A stretch of 29,981 nt of DNA from CAZJDM01 sp964544765 (GCA_964544765.1 CAZJDM010000041.1:1-29981); one strand, 5' to 3'. Shown: positions 17,698 through 26,129, counted from the first letter of the stretch. The notes: generated from the letters alone by a model not told the origin. A program made the numbers and translations.

Positions 17698-19392
17698 TTA
17701 TTTGCTAGCTTTATACCAATGAGCAAAGAAAGGATTACCTAATTCATCTCCGGTATATTTAGCGAATGGTTTAGACGATGGATTAACCTTATGGGACCAA
17801 TACGCGACTCTATGTAAGTTATCTGTATAAGTGAAAACGTAAGGTAATTCATCCATGATTAAAGTTTCTAACTTTTGATATAATTTGTATCGTTTTTTAT
17901 TATTAAAAACCATTGGTCCATTTTTAATAAGATTATTGATTTTTGGATGATTGATGCCTGAATAATTGGAAGTTCCTTTAATATGAGCGTTATCACCCAA
18001 AAAATAAGCTTCAGGTGCGGGTATTATACTACCTAACCAACCCATTACAAAACCCTCAAATTTAAATTCTTCTACCAGTTTCATCGCTGATGTCCATTCC
18101 ATCATTCTTATCTCGATATCAACGCCAACTTTTTTAGCATCTTCTTTGAAAATAGTGAGCCATTTGTTATGTCCTTCCCAGGCATGCATAACCTTCAAAG
18201 CTGCTCGTTGTTTAATAATTTTTCCGTCTTTTTTGGTTTCTTTATAAAGAACACCATCAGGATCGATTTTGGTATAGCCCAACTCTTTTAATAGTGCTGA
18301 AGCTTGTTTAGGATTATAGGGTATAGGTTCCAGATTAGCTGAATAGGGAGATCCTTTAGCAAACGGCCCTGTAAGTAATCTTTTTTTATTTTTAAAAACT
18401 TTTTTAACTATTAGATCGCGATTTAGTAAATGTTGAAGGGCCTTTCTAAATTTTTTCTCATTAGTTGGAGCTCTGCGAAGGTTGAGAGTTATACCTCTCC
18501 AAGATATGGGATAATTTAACGGAGCTTCAAGTCGTTTACATCTTTTGTCTTTCCAGGGATATATTTTTGGATGATCCCATTTAGCGTATAAGTCCGAAGA
18601 AATATATATAGCGTCCAGTTGTTTTTTCTTGAACATTTCAAAAGCAACGGTGTCATCTTTAATGTATTTAAAGATCAATTTTTGGAAATTAAAATATCTC
18701 TTATAGTAAGGAAGTACGCCAGCTTTATTTCCCCACCAATTTTTGTTCCTGGTCAGGGTGATGGTTTTTCGGTCCTTAGTGGCATGAAAGATGTACGGAC
18801 CTGATCCTGCCATTGTTTTATCAAAATCCTTCTCAAAGTTTTTCCCTTTTGCTCCATAGATATGCTTAGGAAGGATGGTCATACCGCCTAGCTTAGATAA
18901 ATTGTTAAAGTGAATGTTCTTTACTTTTATCTGAATGGTGTGTTTGTCAATTACCTTTACATATTCCAATGGGCCAATGTAGTTTCTATATGATTCACAA
19001 AAAATACATTTGGGATCATATATCGTGTCATAATTAAATTTTACATCATGAGCCGTTACCGGTTGACCATCAAAAAATTCTGCCTTTTTGTTTATATAAA
19101 AAGTGTATATTTTTTTATTTTCGCTGACAGTCCATTTGGTGGCTAATTTGGGTATGATTTCATAATCCTCATTTCTTCGATCTATCAAAGATTCTTGTAC
19201 GAAATATGAGAGCATAGCCGTATAAGCATCTCCTCTAGTATGAACATTCATTGATAGAGGAAAGGTGGACAATTGGAGTCGAATAACTCCACCTTTGGGA
19301 GGCTTTACAATCCCCGATAAGAATGGTTGGTAAAGAATAAGAATTAAAAAAGTTGTAATAAATTTTGATTTAAAAAGACGAAGTGTATTCAT
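17698..19392 (-). CDS. ABC transporter substrate-binding protein, family 5 (peptide/oligopeptide-type)
   Basis: A 564-residue exported binding protein of the SBP_bac_5 (DppA/OppA/NikA) family. It has a signal peptide (basic MNTLRLFKSK, then hydrophobic to about 28). Family stretches follow: ESLIDRRNEDYEIIPKLATK, VSENKKIYTFYI, FFDGQPVTAHDVKFNYD, TMAGSGPY and FRKALQHLLNRDLIVKKVFK. A CIFC pair in the lobe-1 insert is unusual. It delivers peptides or another small solute to an ABC permease, but no permease or ATPase gene lies nearby, so it is an orphan or shares a distant transporter. The start is fixed by AAGGAGG (CCTCCTT, 19399-19405) six bases upstream. A strong terminator follows. Confidence 0.92.
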   Translation of the reverse strand: MNTLRLFKSKFITTFLILILYQPFLSGIVKPPKGGVIRLQLSTFPLSMNVHTRGDAYTAMLSYFVQESLIDRRNEDYEIIPKLATKWTVSENKKIYTFYINKKAEFFDGQPVTAHDVKFNYDTIYDPKCIFCESYRNYIGPLEYVKVIDKHTIQIKVKNIHFNNLSKLGGMTILPKHIYGAKGKNFEKDFDKTMAGSGPYIFHATKDRKTITLTRNKNWWGNKAGVLPYYKRYFNFQKLIFKYIKDDTVAFEMFKKKQLDAIYISSDLYAKWDHPKIYPWKDKRCKRLEAPLNYPISWRGITLNLRRAPTNEKKFRKALQHLLNRDLIVKKVFKNKKRLLTGPFAKGSPYSANLEPIPYNPKQASALLKELGYTKIDPDGVLYKETKKDGKIIKQRAALKVMHAWEGHNKWLTIFKEDAKKVGVDIEIRMMEWTSAMKLVEEFKFEGFVMGWLGSIIPAPEAYFLGDNAHIKGTSNYSGINHPKINNLIKNGPMVFNNKKRYKLYQKLETLIMDELPYVFTYTDNLHRVAYWSHKVNPSSKPFAKYTGDELGNPFFAHWYKASK

Positions 19393-19491
19393 GTGTCCCC
19401 TCCTTGGGTAATAAATAGTTAATGCTACCAGCTTATAGCTGATTTATCCGTGCATATACTAGCTTCTCAGTGCCTGCATCTAAGGAGCATT

Positions 19492-19584
19492 ATGTGGTAT
19501 TTGAATTGTAATATATACAGATTGCCCAGAGTTTTGCAATCTTTTTTTTCGCTAACCGATCAGGCTAATCAAATTATTCCTTGA
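19492..19584 (+). CDS. Possible 30-codon leader peptide
   Basis: ATG at 19492 is preceded by AAGGAG (19482-19487) with a four-base gap, a good SD by the standard of this window. The frame runs 30 codons to TGA. The middle of the ORF encodes a terminator-like hairpin and U-run (19519-19549), read as ...LPRVLQSFFS. A translated short ORF overlapping a terminator upstream of a gene is the layout of a leader-peptide attenuator. The next gene, GIY-YIG, starts 73 nt after the stop. Chance cannot be excluded. Confidence 0.35.
   Translation: MWYLNCNIYRLPRVLQSFFSLTDQANQIIP
19519..19549 (+). terminator. Intrinsic terminator with no assigned upstream gene
   Basis: AGATTGC (19519-19525) pairs with GCAATCT (19536-19542) across a 10-base loop. 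The pairing arm runs straight into eight T's (19542-19549). It faces plus-strand transcription, yet the nearest annotated plus gene upstream ends at 15473. It therefore implies a short transcript, either a small RNA or an attenuated leader starting in 19393-19518. The loop and 3' arm (TTTTGCAA, 19532-19539) can also pair with TTGCAAAA (19586-19593), which would break the terminator stem. Confidence 0.6.
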
Positions 19585-19657
19585 TTTGCAAAAATAGGTT
19601 AAAATTGTGCTGTTGATCTGAGAAGTAGATCATAAGGATAAAGATAAGGATAAGGAC

Positions 19658-19933
19658 ATGGTAATGGGTATGATTAAATATTATTATGTTTATATGTTAA
19701 AATGTAACGACGGTAGTCTTTATACGGGAATTGCCTCTAATTTAGAGAAACGATTAAATGTACATACCGTAGGCAAAGGTTCTAAGTATGTCTATTCTCG
19801 TCGTCCATTTGAGCTGGTTTATTCTGAAAGAGTCGTTGATAGATCAGCTGCCTCGAAAAGAGAATTTGCTATTAAAAAGTTAAAACGTAAAGATAAAATC
19901 GCTTTAATTGAAGCAAAAGGAAGAAAAATTTGA
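19658..19933 (+). CDS. GIY-YIG domain protein (UPF0213/YhbQ-like)
   Basis: A 91-residue single-domain GIY-YIG protein. It shows YYYVYMLKC (8-16), SLYTGIASNLEKRLNVH (20-36, with R32) and the late ASKREFAIKKLKR helix with E69, the expected catalytic Arg and Glu. Small stand-alone members are thought to be structure-specific nucleases in DNA repair or editing, with poorly defined roles. The leader has a repeated purine motif; AAGGA at 19646-19650 is 7 nt before ATG 19658. ATGs at 19664 and 19670 are alternative starts. A purine-rich tract follows the stop, then the large hairpin at 20019-20064. Confidence 0.88.
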   Translation: MVMGMIKYYYVYMLKCNDGSLYTGIASNLEKRLNVHTVGKGSKYVYSRRPFELVYSERVVDRSAASKREFAIKKLKRKDKIALIEAKGRKI

Positions 19934-20018
19934 AAAGGAAAAAGCAAAAGAGAGAAAGGAAAAAGAAATAACGAAATTTAGTTATAAAAGTAACGATAAT
20001 ATGTTATTTATTGTAGAT

Positions 20019-20064
20019 ATTGTGCGACCACAAGTGTGTTTTTCCACACTTGTGGTCGCACAAT
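20019..20064. repeat. Perfect 20-bp inverted repeat (large hairpin)
   Basis: ATTGTGCGACCACAAGTGTG (20019-20038) pairs perfectly with its reverse complement at 20045-20064. The loop is six bases (TTTTTC). It is far more GC-rich than its surroundings and ends 11 bases before the SD (AGGAGG, 20076-20081) of the next gene. No run of U's follows on the plus strand. It may terminate the GIY-YIG transcript, regulate the downstream gene as an RNA leader, or be a protein-binding palindrome. Confidence 0.85.
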
Positions 20065-20085
20065 TTAACCAGATTAGGAGGAATA

Positions 20086-20634
20086 ATGCAGTCATCCTTA
20101 ATTACATACATATTACTGGTTTTATTCTTTTCTTATCCCAGTGAGGCTATAATATTAAAACCTTTTGGGGTAGAAATGGGTTCTGTTTTTAAACGTAAGA
20201 ATTTTAAGGTGTTATCGACTAATGTTAATCAAGGTAATGCCATCTATAAGATCTCGCCCAATGTTCCCAGTGAATTTTTTAGTGATTATAATATTACCGT
20301 TGAAACCAATTCACAAAAAGTAGGTATGTTGACAGCGATAATTGGTAGAAGTGTTTCTGGTTCAGATTGGGATAAGTTGTTGAGCCATTTAATATCTGAA
20401 TTTGGGAATGTTTCATATCAAAAAGAAGGAGAGTATGTTTGGGCCTTTAAAGGTGATGATAAGCTAAATCAACAAAAGGCAAAGAAAGTAAAAAATATCT
20501 TAAATGCGGGTAAATTAGAATATTTGCCTTTAGCTGATCAATTAGTCTATTTACAACGAGATTTAAATAGCTATCTAGCAGTTCTTACCGTGGTTGATCT
20601 TTCTATTGTTAGGGATGCTTTAGCTAAAAAATAA
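20086..20634 (+). CDS. Exported protein of unknown function
   Basis: A 182-residue protein with a signal peptide (MQSSLITYILLVLFFSYPSEA, cleavage likely after residue 21). The frame is open upstream, but ATG 20086 is chosen because AGGAGG (20076-20081) lies just before it and the signal peptide starts there. An upstream start at 20020 would fall inside the hairpin. The mature part has alternating hydrophobic/polar stretches early (ILKPFGVEMGSVFKRKNFKV) and helices at the end. No motif is recognised. It converges with the next gene, 84 nt apart. Confidence 0.8.
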   Translation: MQSSLITYILLVLFFSYPSEAIILKPFGVEMGSVFKRKNFKVLSTNVNQGNAIYKISPNVPSEFFSDYNITVETNSQKVGMLTAIIGRSVSGSDWDKLLSHLISEFGNVSYQKEGEYVWAFKGDDKLNQQKAKKVKNILNAGKLEYLPLADQLVYLQRDLNSYLAVLTVVDLSIVRDALAKK

Positions 20635-20718
20635 TAGGTTAAATTTACTATATTTCGTTCTTTTCTTTGGAGAGGTATTCACATTATAATGCGAATTGAG
20701 TTGAGACTTTTAAAAAGT

Positions 20719-21444
20719 TTATGGAGTTGATGCTGGTTCTGTGGCTTGGGGAGCTATTGGAGCTTCGACAGCTATTAGGGTTTGTTCGAACATTTGTAAT
20801 AAATGTCTCACACGAAAAACTACTACCCAGTCAGTAACAATTGATTTTGCGTTTTCAAAATCACTATCTAATAGTCCTTTTTCAATCATTTTAACTAGTT
20901 CTTCAGTGCTACCAATAGTTTTAATTGCTTGGCTTAGTAAAGTACTTCCTTTATATTTTTGTGATGAATAATCTTGGGCTAATCCCTCTAAAGTGGTAGC
21001 GTTAAATGTAGGCTTTCCTCCTCTAATATAGGGATTTTTGGGTCTTTTATTCTCCATTGCTATCCAAATACTTAGGTGAGTTTCTATATATTGAGTTCTA
21101 TACTCAGCAAGTTCTGCTCTGTATTCTTCTGAGTCTGGTGTAGATGAATCTAGTCTGCGGTTCTCAAGTATTTGCATATTTATCAGAACTTCTGCTTTAT
21201 GTCGGGAAATAAATGTTTTAAGTTCTGCCATGGTCCTTATGCCAGATACAAAACCTAAATCTTTTATAAAATCATTGTCGTGGGCACTAATTCCGAATGA
21301 TAAATCCTGGCAGACATTTCTTGCGACAGTTTGTGCTGATGACGCAGCGGCGGCTGAGTGAGAATCTGCAAAAGCTATTATAGGTATGATCATAATGATT
21401 ATGACTATAGTAGATAATTGTCTTGACATAATTAGATTAGTCAT
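20719..21444 (-). CDS. Exported protein of unknown function, Ala/Pro-rich tail
   Basis: A 241-residue protein with a strongly hydrophobic signal (STIVIIIMIIPIIAFA, then DSHSAAAASS). The rest is mostly helical and charged (AELAEYRTQYIETHLSIWIAM), and the C-terminus is a Pro/Ala/Glu tail. The start at 21444 is preferred over an ATG at 21450 because GGGG lies 6 nt before 21444 but directly abuts 21450; an ATG at 21429 would also keep the signal peptide. No family is recognised and there are no catalytic motifs. Confidence 0.75.
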   Translation of the reverse strand: MTNLIMSRQLSTIVIIIMIIPIIAFADSHSAAAASSAQTVARNVCQDLSFGISAHDNDFIKDLGFVSGIRTMAELKTFISRHKAEVLINMQILENRRLDSSTPDSEEYRAELAEYRTQYIETHLSIWIAMENKRPKNPYIRGGKPTFNATTLEGLAQDYSSQKYKGSTLLSQAIKTIGSTEELVKMIEKGLLDSDFENAKSIVTDWVVVFRVRHLLQMFEQTLIAVEAPIAPQATEPASTP

Positions 21445-21578
21445 ACCCATCCCCTATTGATTTAATGTATATTTTTTAGAAATCATTTATTTTCGGAGGT
21501 TTTTTCTAATCATAGTCATAAAAATTACATTTCTTAAATTATAACAGTTTTTGGTTACACAATTATCGAATAATAATC

Positions 21579-21599
21579 TCAAATGATGATTACATTTGA
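21579..21599. promoter_or_regulatory. Inverted repeat, possible operator
   Basis: TCAAATG and CATTTGA form a perfect 7-bp dyad around ATGATTA. It lies in the 238-nt gap between two minus-strand genes. There is no U-run, so an operator or a chance dyad is likelier than a terminator. Confidence 0.25.
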
Positions 21600-21688
21600 T
21601 CAATTTAAGTAAATATAACTTTATACAATAAATGATAAATAGCATAAAAATTTCCGAAAATGCAAGAAATATTTATGGTTACAGAGTA

Positions 21689-22693
21689 TTAAATTTCACT
21701 TATTTCTCCCGCAAGATTTTTCGTATAATGAGATTTCGTTTTCTTAATATCTCCTTTAAAATATCCCAATAAAAACATAGCTTTTATAATTGAGGTCTCA
21801 AAAGTCATATCTTTACAACTTAAGGCACCAGACTGCATGGCTTGAGAACTACCCTCGTATAAATTTAAATCAACAAAACCCTTTAGACATTGACTGGTCA
21901 GCAGCACAAGCTTACCAAGTTCATTTGCTGACTTGATGAAAGGTAATATACTCTTTCCTACAATCGGTAAGTTTCCTGATCCATATCCTCTAATAACAAA
22001 AGCTTCAATATCAGAATCTAACAAAGTATCAAAATACGTAGATTGTAAACCCGGAATAACCGTAAGGGGAAAGACTTTATCACTTAAATTCGTTAGTAAT
22101 TGTGGTACGCTTTGTCTTTTTAGCAATAAATCGTTATTTATTTTTATCGACAATCCAATTTTAGCTAAGTGATAAAAGTTGGGGGAATCATAAGCATTAA
22201 AACCCGTTATATTTATTTTAGTGGTTCTATTTCCTCGAAATAATTTATTTGCAAATAATATACACACTTCTTGGATGCTAGAATAGGTGGCCATTTCAAC
22301 GGCATTGATCAGATTATTGCGAGCGTCATTACGGATATTAAAGAGTGGAGTTATGGAACCTGTCAATATTACCGGTTTTGATAAATTAGAAAGCATAAAT
22401 GATAAGGCTGTAGCGGTATAGGCCATAGTATCAGTTCCATGTATGATAATAAAACCATCAAATTCATCTAAATGGTCATAAATTGCCTTAGCCATTTTTT
22501 TCCAATGGGAGATCTGTAAACTAGCACTATCTAGATTACAGATGGTCATAATTTGAATATCGGCCAGTCTTTTTAATTCAGGTACGTATTGATGAATTTT
22601 TTTGCCTAAACCAGTAACTGAAAGGACGTTATTCTTTTTACCTTTTTGCATTCCAAAAGTACCGCCTGTCAAAAGTATCAATATCTTTTTCAT
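21689..22693 (-). CDS. ansA: L-asparaginase, type I (AnsA-like)
   Basis: A 334-residue cytoplasmic asparaginase (asparagine to aspartate plus ammonia). Motifs: LLTGGTFG with T9 and nucleophile T12, IIIHGTDTMAYTATALSFM with T87-D88, LTGSITPL..RNDARNNLINA, and FANKLFRGNRTTK with candidate Lys K150. There is no signal peptide, which fits type I; E. coli AnsA is of similar length (about 338). The frame stays open upstream to a TTG at 22741, giving up to 16 extra residues through a degenerate repeat encoding Met, Asn and Lys. I choose ATG 22693 because the family begins with MKKILxLxTGGT, although neither start has a strong SD. It is divergent from metF. Confidence 0.93.
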   Translation of the reverse strand: MKKILILLTGGTFGMQKGKKNNVLSVTGLGKKIHQYVPELKRLADIQIMTICNLDSASLQISHWKKMAKAIYDHLDEFDGFIIIHGTDTMAYTATALSFMLSNLSKPVILTGSITPLFNIRNDARNNLINAVEMATYSSIQEVCILFANKLFRGNRTTKINITGFNAYDSPNFYHLAKIGLSIKINNDLLLKRQSVPQLLTNLSDKVFPLTVIPGLQSTYFDTLLDSDIEAFVIRGYGSGNLPIVGKSILPFIKSANELGKLVLLTSQCLKGFVDLNLYEGSSQAMQSGALSCKDMTFETSIIKAMFLLGYFKGDIKKTKSHYTKNLAGEISEI

Positions 22694-22826
22694 ATTTATA
22701 TTCATACTCATATTTATTTTCACTTTCATTAAGCCAATCAAAATAGATTGTTCGGACTTGTACTTTTATCGGAAAATAAAAACAAGACTTTAACTGTATA
22801 ATTAAGTCTGATATAAAAGACCGATT

Positions 22827-23762
22827 ATGACTATTACTAAAATACACAATCTAATAAATTCAAATAAGCCTTTACTATCATTTGAGATTTTTCCTCCTAA
22901 AAATCCCAAAGCAATGGGAAATTTGAAAAAGAAACTAGATCTTTATAAACGATTTGATCCAGATTTTATTTCGGTAACCTATGGCGCCGGTGGTCATGCT
23001 CGAAGAGACACCATTGAAATAGCGGACTATATCCAGAATTCTCTGGGTATTACTGTTATGTCTCATTTAGCCAGTATTGGTCATTCCCCTGAGGAACTAA
23101 AAGATCTGGTTAATCAAGTAAAAGAGAAAAATATTTATAATATAATGGCTATTAGAGGAGATATACCCGAAGAAAAACAATCCCCAGATAAAACCGTAGA
23201 TGAAGCCGTAGATAAAACCCCAGATGAAACCGTAGATAAACCCAATATCCCCATTATTTACGGAAACGAATTGATTCAGTTAATTCGCAATATGGATGGT
23301 GGGCAAGAAATAAGCATTGGTTGTGCCGGATATCCAGAGGGTCATATCGAATCAACCTCCAAACAAATGGACATGGATAATATAAAACGAAAAATCGATG
23401 CTGGAGCCAATTTTATTGTTACTCAGTTTTTTCTACAAAATGTTTTTTTCCGGAGATTTCGTGATTTATTAATTCAACACGGAATTAACATTCCTGTTTT
23501 AGCGGGTATTTTACCTATATCCAATTTTTCTCAAATAACTCGTTTTTCATTGATGTGTGGTTGTACTATTCCTGCTAAGGTTATGCGGGGATTGCATGGA
23601 AAATCTGATCAAGATCAAGAATTATTTGGATTGGAACATGCGGCTAATCAAGTAGAAGATTTACTTAAGGAAGGAGTCGATGGAATTCATATTTTTGCAT
23701 TAAATAAAAAATCCGCGGTGGAAAGACTCGCTCCAATAGTGGTTAAGTACAATCGAAAATAA
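22827..23762 (+). CDS. metF: Methylenetetrahydrofolate reductase
   Basis: A 311-residue flavoprotein that reduces 5,10-methylene-THF to 5-methyl-THF for methionine synthesis. Family motifs: SFEIFPPKN, FISVTYGAGG, MSHLASIGHS, IMAIRGD, IGCAGYPEGH, ANFIVTQFFL and VPVLAGILPI. The length is slightly above the about 296 of E. coli MetF because of an acidic insert (about 120-139) after AIRGD, built from PDKTVDEAVDKTPDETVDKP-type repeats. The SD before ATG 22827 is weak (AAAAGA). glpK follows on the same strand after 118 nt. No metE or metH is in the window. Confidence 0.95.
   Translation: MTITKIHNLINSNKPLLSFEIFPPKNPKAMGNLKKKLDLYKRFDPDFISVTYGAGGHARRDTIEIADYIQNSLGITVMSHLASIGHSPEELKDLVNQVKEKNIYNIMAIRGDIPEEKQSPDKTVDEAVDKTPDETVDKPNIPIIYGNELIQLIRNMDGGQEISIGCAGYPEGHIESTSKQMDMDNIKRKIDAGANFIVTQFFLQNVFFRRFRDLLIQHGINIPVLAGILPISNFSQITRFSLMCGCTIPAKVMRGLHGKSDQDQELFGLEHAANQVEDLLKEGVDGIHIFALNKKSAVERLAPIVVKYNRK
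23184..23243 (+). repeat. In-frame degenerate tandem repeat in metF
   Basis: About three copies of a degenerate unit of roughly 18-24 nt (CCAGATAAAACCGTAGATGA-like) encode alternating PDKTVDE / VDKTPDE / TVDKP. It lies in a loop position after the AIRGD strand and keeps the frame. It looks like recent slippage expansion in a tolerant surface loop. Confidence 0.65.
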
Positions 23763-23880
23763 TTATTTTTTAAGTTTAAAACCAAAAATAACAATATTAA
23801 GTAAATATAATTAGTAAGTATCATTAATTTAGTATAAATTGTGCGCTTATGGCTGTGGCAAGATAAAAAGGAGAGTAGTC

Positions 23881-25371
23881 GTGGAAAAATTCATTTTATC
23901 CATTGATCAAGGTACTACGAGTTCAAGAGCTATTCTATTTGATAAACAGGGCCAAATCAGATCCTTGGCTCAAAAGGAGTTTAAACAATATTTTCCTCAA
24001 GCCGGGTGGGTGGAACATGATCCGCAGGAAATATGGGTATCTCAAAAACAAGTGATCGCCGATTGTTTTAAGCAAAACAATATCAACCCTGATCAAGTAG
24101 CCGCAATTGGCATAACTAATCAACGAGAAACCATAGTTGTTTGGGATAAGTACACAGGGGAACCCATTTGTCCCGCTATAGTATGGCAATGCAGAAGAAC
24201 CTCTGATTTTTGTCAGCAGTTAAAGGTCCAAGGGTTGCAAGAAAAAATTCAATCTAAAACAGGTTTGCTTTTAGATCCTTATTTTTCAGCCTCCAAAATT
24301 TGTTGGATTTTGGACAATGTTAGCGGGGCCAGAGAAAGAGCCAAAAACGGCAACCTGATTTTTGGAACTATAGATAGCTGGTTAATATATAATTTATCAG
24401 GTAAAAAAGATCATATTACTGATCCCTCTAATGCTTCTAGAACTATGTTATTTAATATCCATGAAGGAAAATGGGATGAGGAGCTTTTTGAGATATTTAA
24501 AATTCCTCTTTACATGGCTCCGCAAGTGGTGTCATCATCTGGATCTTTGAGTATTGTTAAAGATATAGATATATTGCCTCAAGAAGTCCCCATTTGTGGA
24601 ATAGCCGGGGATCAACAGGCGGCTTTATTTGGACAAGGCTGTTTCCAAACGGGTCAAATGAAAAATACCTACGGTACAGGATGTTTTCTGCTATGTAATA
24701 CTGGAAATACACCTGTAAAATCCCATCACCAATTGTTAACTACTGTTGCCTGGAAGATAAATAATGAAATTACATATTGTTTGGAGGGAAGTGTCTTTAT
24801 TGGTGGTGCGGTTATAGGCTGGATTAGAGATGAACTAGGACTCATTGAATCGGCAGCTCAAAGTGAGGAATTTGCCCGTAAAGTTGAAGATACAGCTGGA
24901 GTTTATTTGGTGCCAGCTTTTGCCGGCTTAGGAGCTCCTCACTGGGATAGCGATGCCCGAGGTATTATCACGGGCCTTACTAGGGGTGCTAATAAATATC
25001 ATATTGTTCGAGCTGCTCTGGAATCAATAGCCTTTCAATGTAAAGAACTGGTAAATTCGATGCAGAAAGATTTGGGGAAAAAGCCAACCTTACTGAGAGT
25101 TGATGGTGGGGCTACGATGAATCAGTTTCTTATGCAGTTTCAAAGTGATCTAGCTGGAGTTCTAATAGAGAGACCCAAAGTGCTTGAGTCAACTGCGTTA
25201 GGAGCAGCGTTTCTGGCCGGTTTAGAAATTGGATATTGGAAGGACTTGGGTGATTTGCCCTACAAGTCACAAAACACAGTTTATAAACCCACTAAGTCGG
25301 ACGAATGGATAGAAAAATTAATGCAAAGTTGGACCAAGGCTTTAAATCGAGCCAAAACTAATATAAACTAA
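23881..25371 (+). CDS. glpK: Glycerol kinase
   Basis: A 496-residue FGGY-family kinase that phosphorylates glycerol to glycerol 3-phosphate. Motifs: LSIDQGTTSSRAILF (T12, T13), WVEHDPQEIW, GITNQRETIVVWDK, WQCRRTSDFC, TIDSWLIYNLSG, TDPSNASRTML, GIAGDQQAALFGQ, TYGTGCF, FAGLGAPHWDSDARGIITGL and LRVDGGATMNQFLMQ. GTG 23881 is preferred over an in-frame ATG at 23839: AAGGAG lies 7 nt before it, the family starts with MEKxILSIDQGTT, and the resulting length matches E. coli GlpK closely. No glpF or glpD is adjacent. A weak -10 (TATAAA, 23833-23838) is upstream. Confidence 0.97.
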   Translation: MEKFILSIDQGTTSSRAILFDKQGQIRSLAQKEFKQYFPQAGWVEHDPQEIWVSQKQVIADCFKQNNINPDQVAAIGITNQRETIVVWDKYTGEPICPAIVWQCRRTSDFCQQLKVQGLQEKIQSKTGLLLDPYFSASKICWILDNVSGARERAKNGNLIFGTIDSWLIYNLSGKKDHITDPSNASRTMLFNIHEGKWDEELFEIFKIPLYMAPQVVSSSGSLSIVKDIDILPQEVPICGIAGDQQAALFGQGCFQTGQMKNTYGTGCFLLCNTGNTPVKSHHQLLTTVAWKINNEITYCLEGSVFIGGAVIGWIRDELGLIESAAQSEEFARKVEDTAGVYLVPAFAGLGAPHWDSDARGIITGLTRGANKYHIVRAALESIAFQCKELVNSMQKDLGKKPTLLRVDGGATMNQFLMQFQSDLAGVLIERPKVLESTALGAAFLAGLEIGYWKDLGDLPYKSQNTVYKPTKSDEWIEKLMQSWTKALNRAKTNIN

Positions 25372-25448
25372 TACTGAATTAGTGTTAGTTTGTGATTAAA
25401 AGTAAAATCTAATCAATAGAAGAGAAAAAACAAAGGTGAGGTATTGGC

Positions 25449-26129
25449 ATGAAAATTCTATGTATTGGTGATATTCATAATGACAAAAATTTTCAAAGCA
25501 AACTAAATAAAATTTTAGATGACCATAGTGATATTCAAAATATTTTAGTGCATGGTGACATGGCTGGATTTGGTAGTTATGAAGAGGCAGTGTCCATTAT
25601 TGATCAAGGGCAGGCTTTAGCAAAAGAGAAGTGGATGAAAATTTACTTTAATGTGGGAAACTGTGATCCTAAGGGAGCGATTGAGGTATTACAAGAACGG
25701 GATGTTCATTTGCATTTAAAGCTAAGGTCTTTAGAAGAAGGTATAAATGTGTTTGGTTTAGGCGGCTCAAATACTACGCCTTTTAATTGTCCAATTGAAT
25801 TTAGTGATGCCCAGATTAAAGAATTTTTACAAAAGGCGGATGATAGTTTTTCTGAGGGAGAATTTAATATCTTAATTTCCCACTTTCCCCCACATAATAC
25901 TAAATTGGATTTGATTCCCGATGGTGGTATTCATGTGGGTTCTACTGTTTTAAGATCATATTTGGAAAAAACTTCTAAGATAAGTATGGTTGTTGGTGGT
26001 CATATTCATGAATCTAAAAGCCATGATACTGTTAATGATATACCTTGTTTTAATACGGGACCTTTTAATCAAGGGGATGGTTTGATTTTAAATATTCAGA
26101 ACAATAAATTTGATTATAAATTTATTTAA
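25449..26129 (+). CDS. Metallophosphoesterase, COG2129-like
   Basis: A 226-residue cytoplasmic metallophosphoesterase. Motifs: IGDIHND (D8, H10), VHGDMAG (D37), VGNCD (71-73; the Cys form of GNHD common in this subgroup), ISHFPPH (H145), GGHIHE (H185, H187) and NTGPFN. There is no signal peptide. The substrate is unknown; relatives are loosely called Icc-related phosphoesterases. SD-like GGTGAGG precedes ATG 25449. The last 4 nt overlap the end of the convergent gene, so the two transcripts must overlap. Confidence 0.9.
   Translation: MKILCIGDIHNDKNFQSKLNKILDDHSDIQNILVHGDMAGFGSYEEAVSIIDQGQALAKEKWMKIYFNVGNCDPKGAIEVLQERDVHLHLKLRSLEEGINVFGLGGSNTTPFNCPIEFSDAQIKEFLQKADDSFSEGEFNILISHFPPHNTKLDLIPDGGIHVGSTVLRSYLEKTSKISMVVGGHIHESKSHDTVNDIPCFNTGPFNQGDGLILNIQNNKFDYKFI

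Noticed and set aside
19908..20144. 78-codon plus-strand ORF overlapping the GIY-YIG gene end and the large hairpin
   Set aside because: It starts inside the purine tract, has no SD, reads through the hairpin and overlaps the better-supported gene at 20086.
22691..22741. N-terminal extension of the asparaginase from TTG 22741
   Set aside because: It adds a degenerate Met/Asn/Lys repeat before the conserved start MKKILILLTGG and has no SD; probably untranslated leader, though not excluded.
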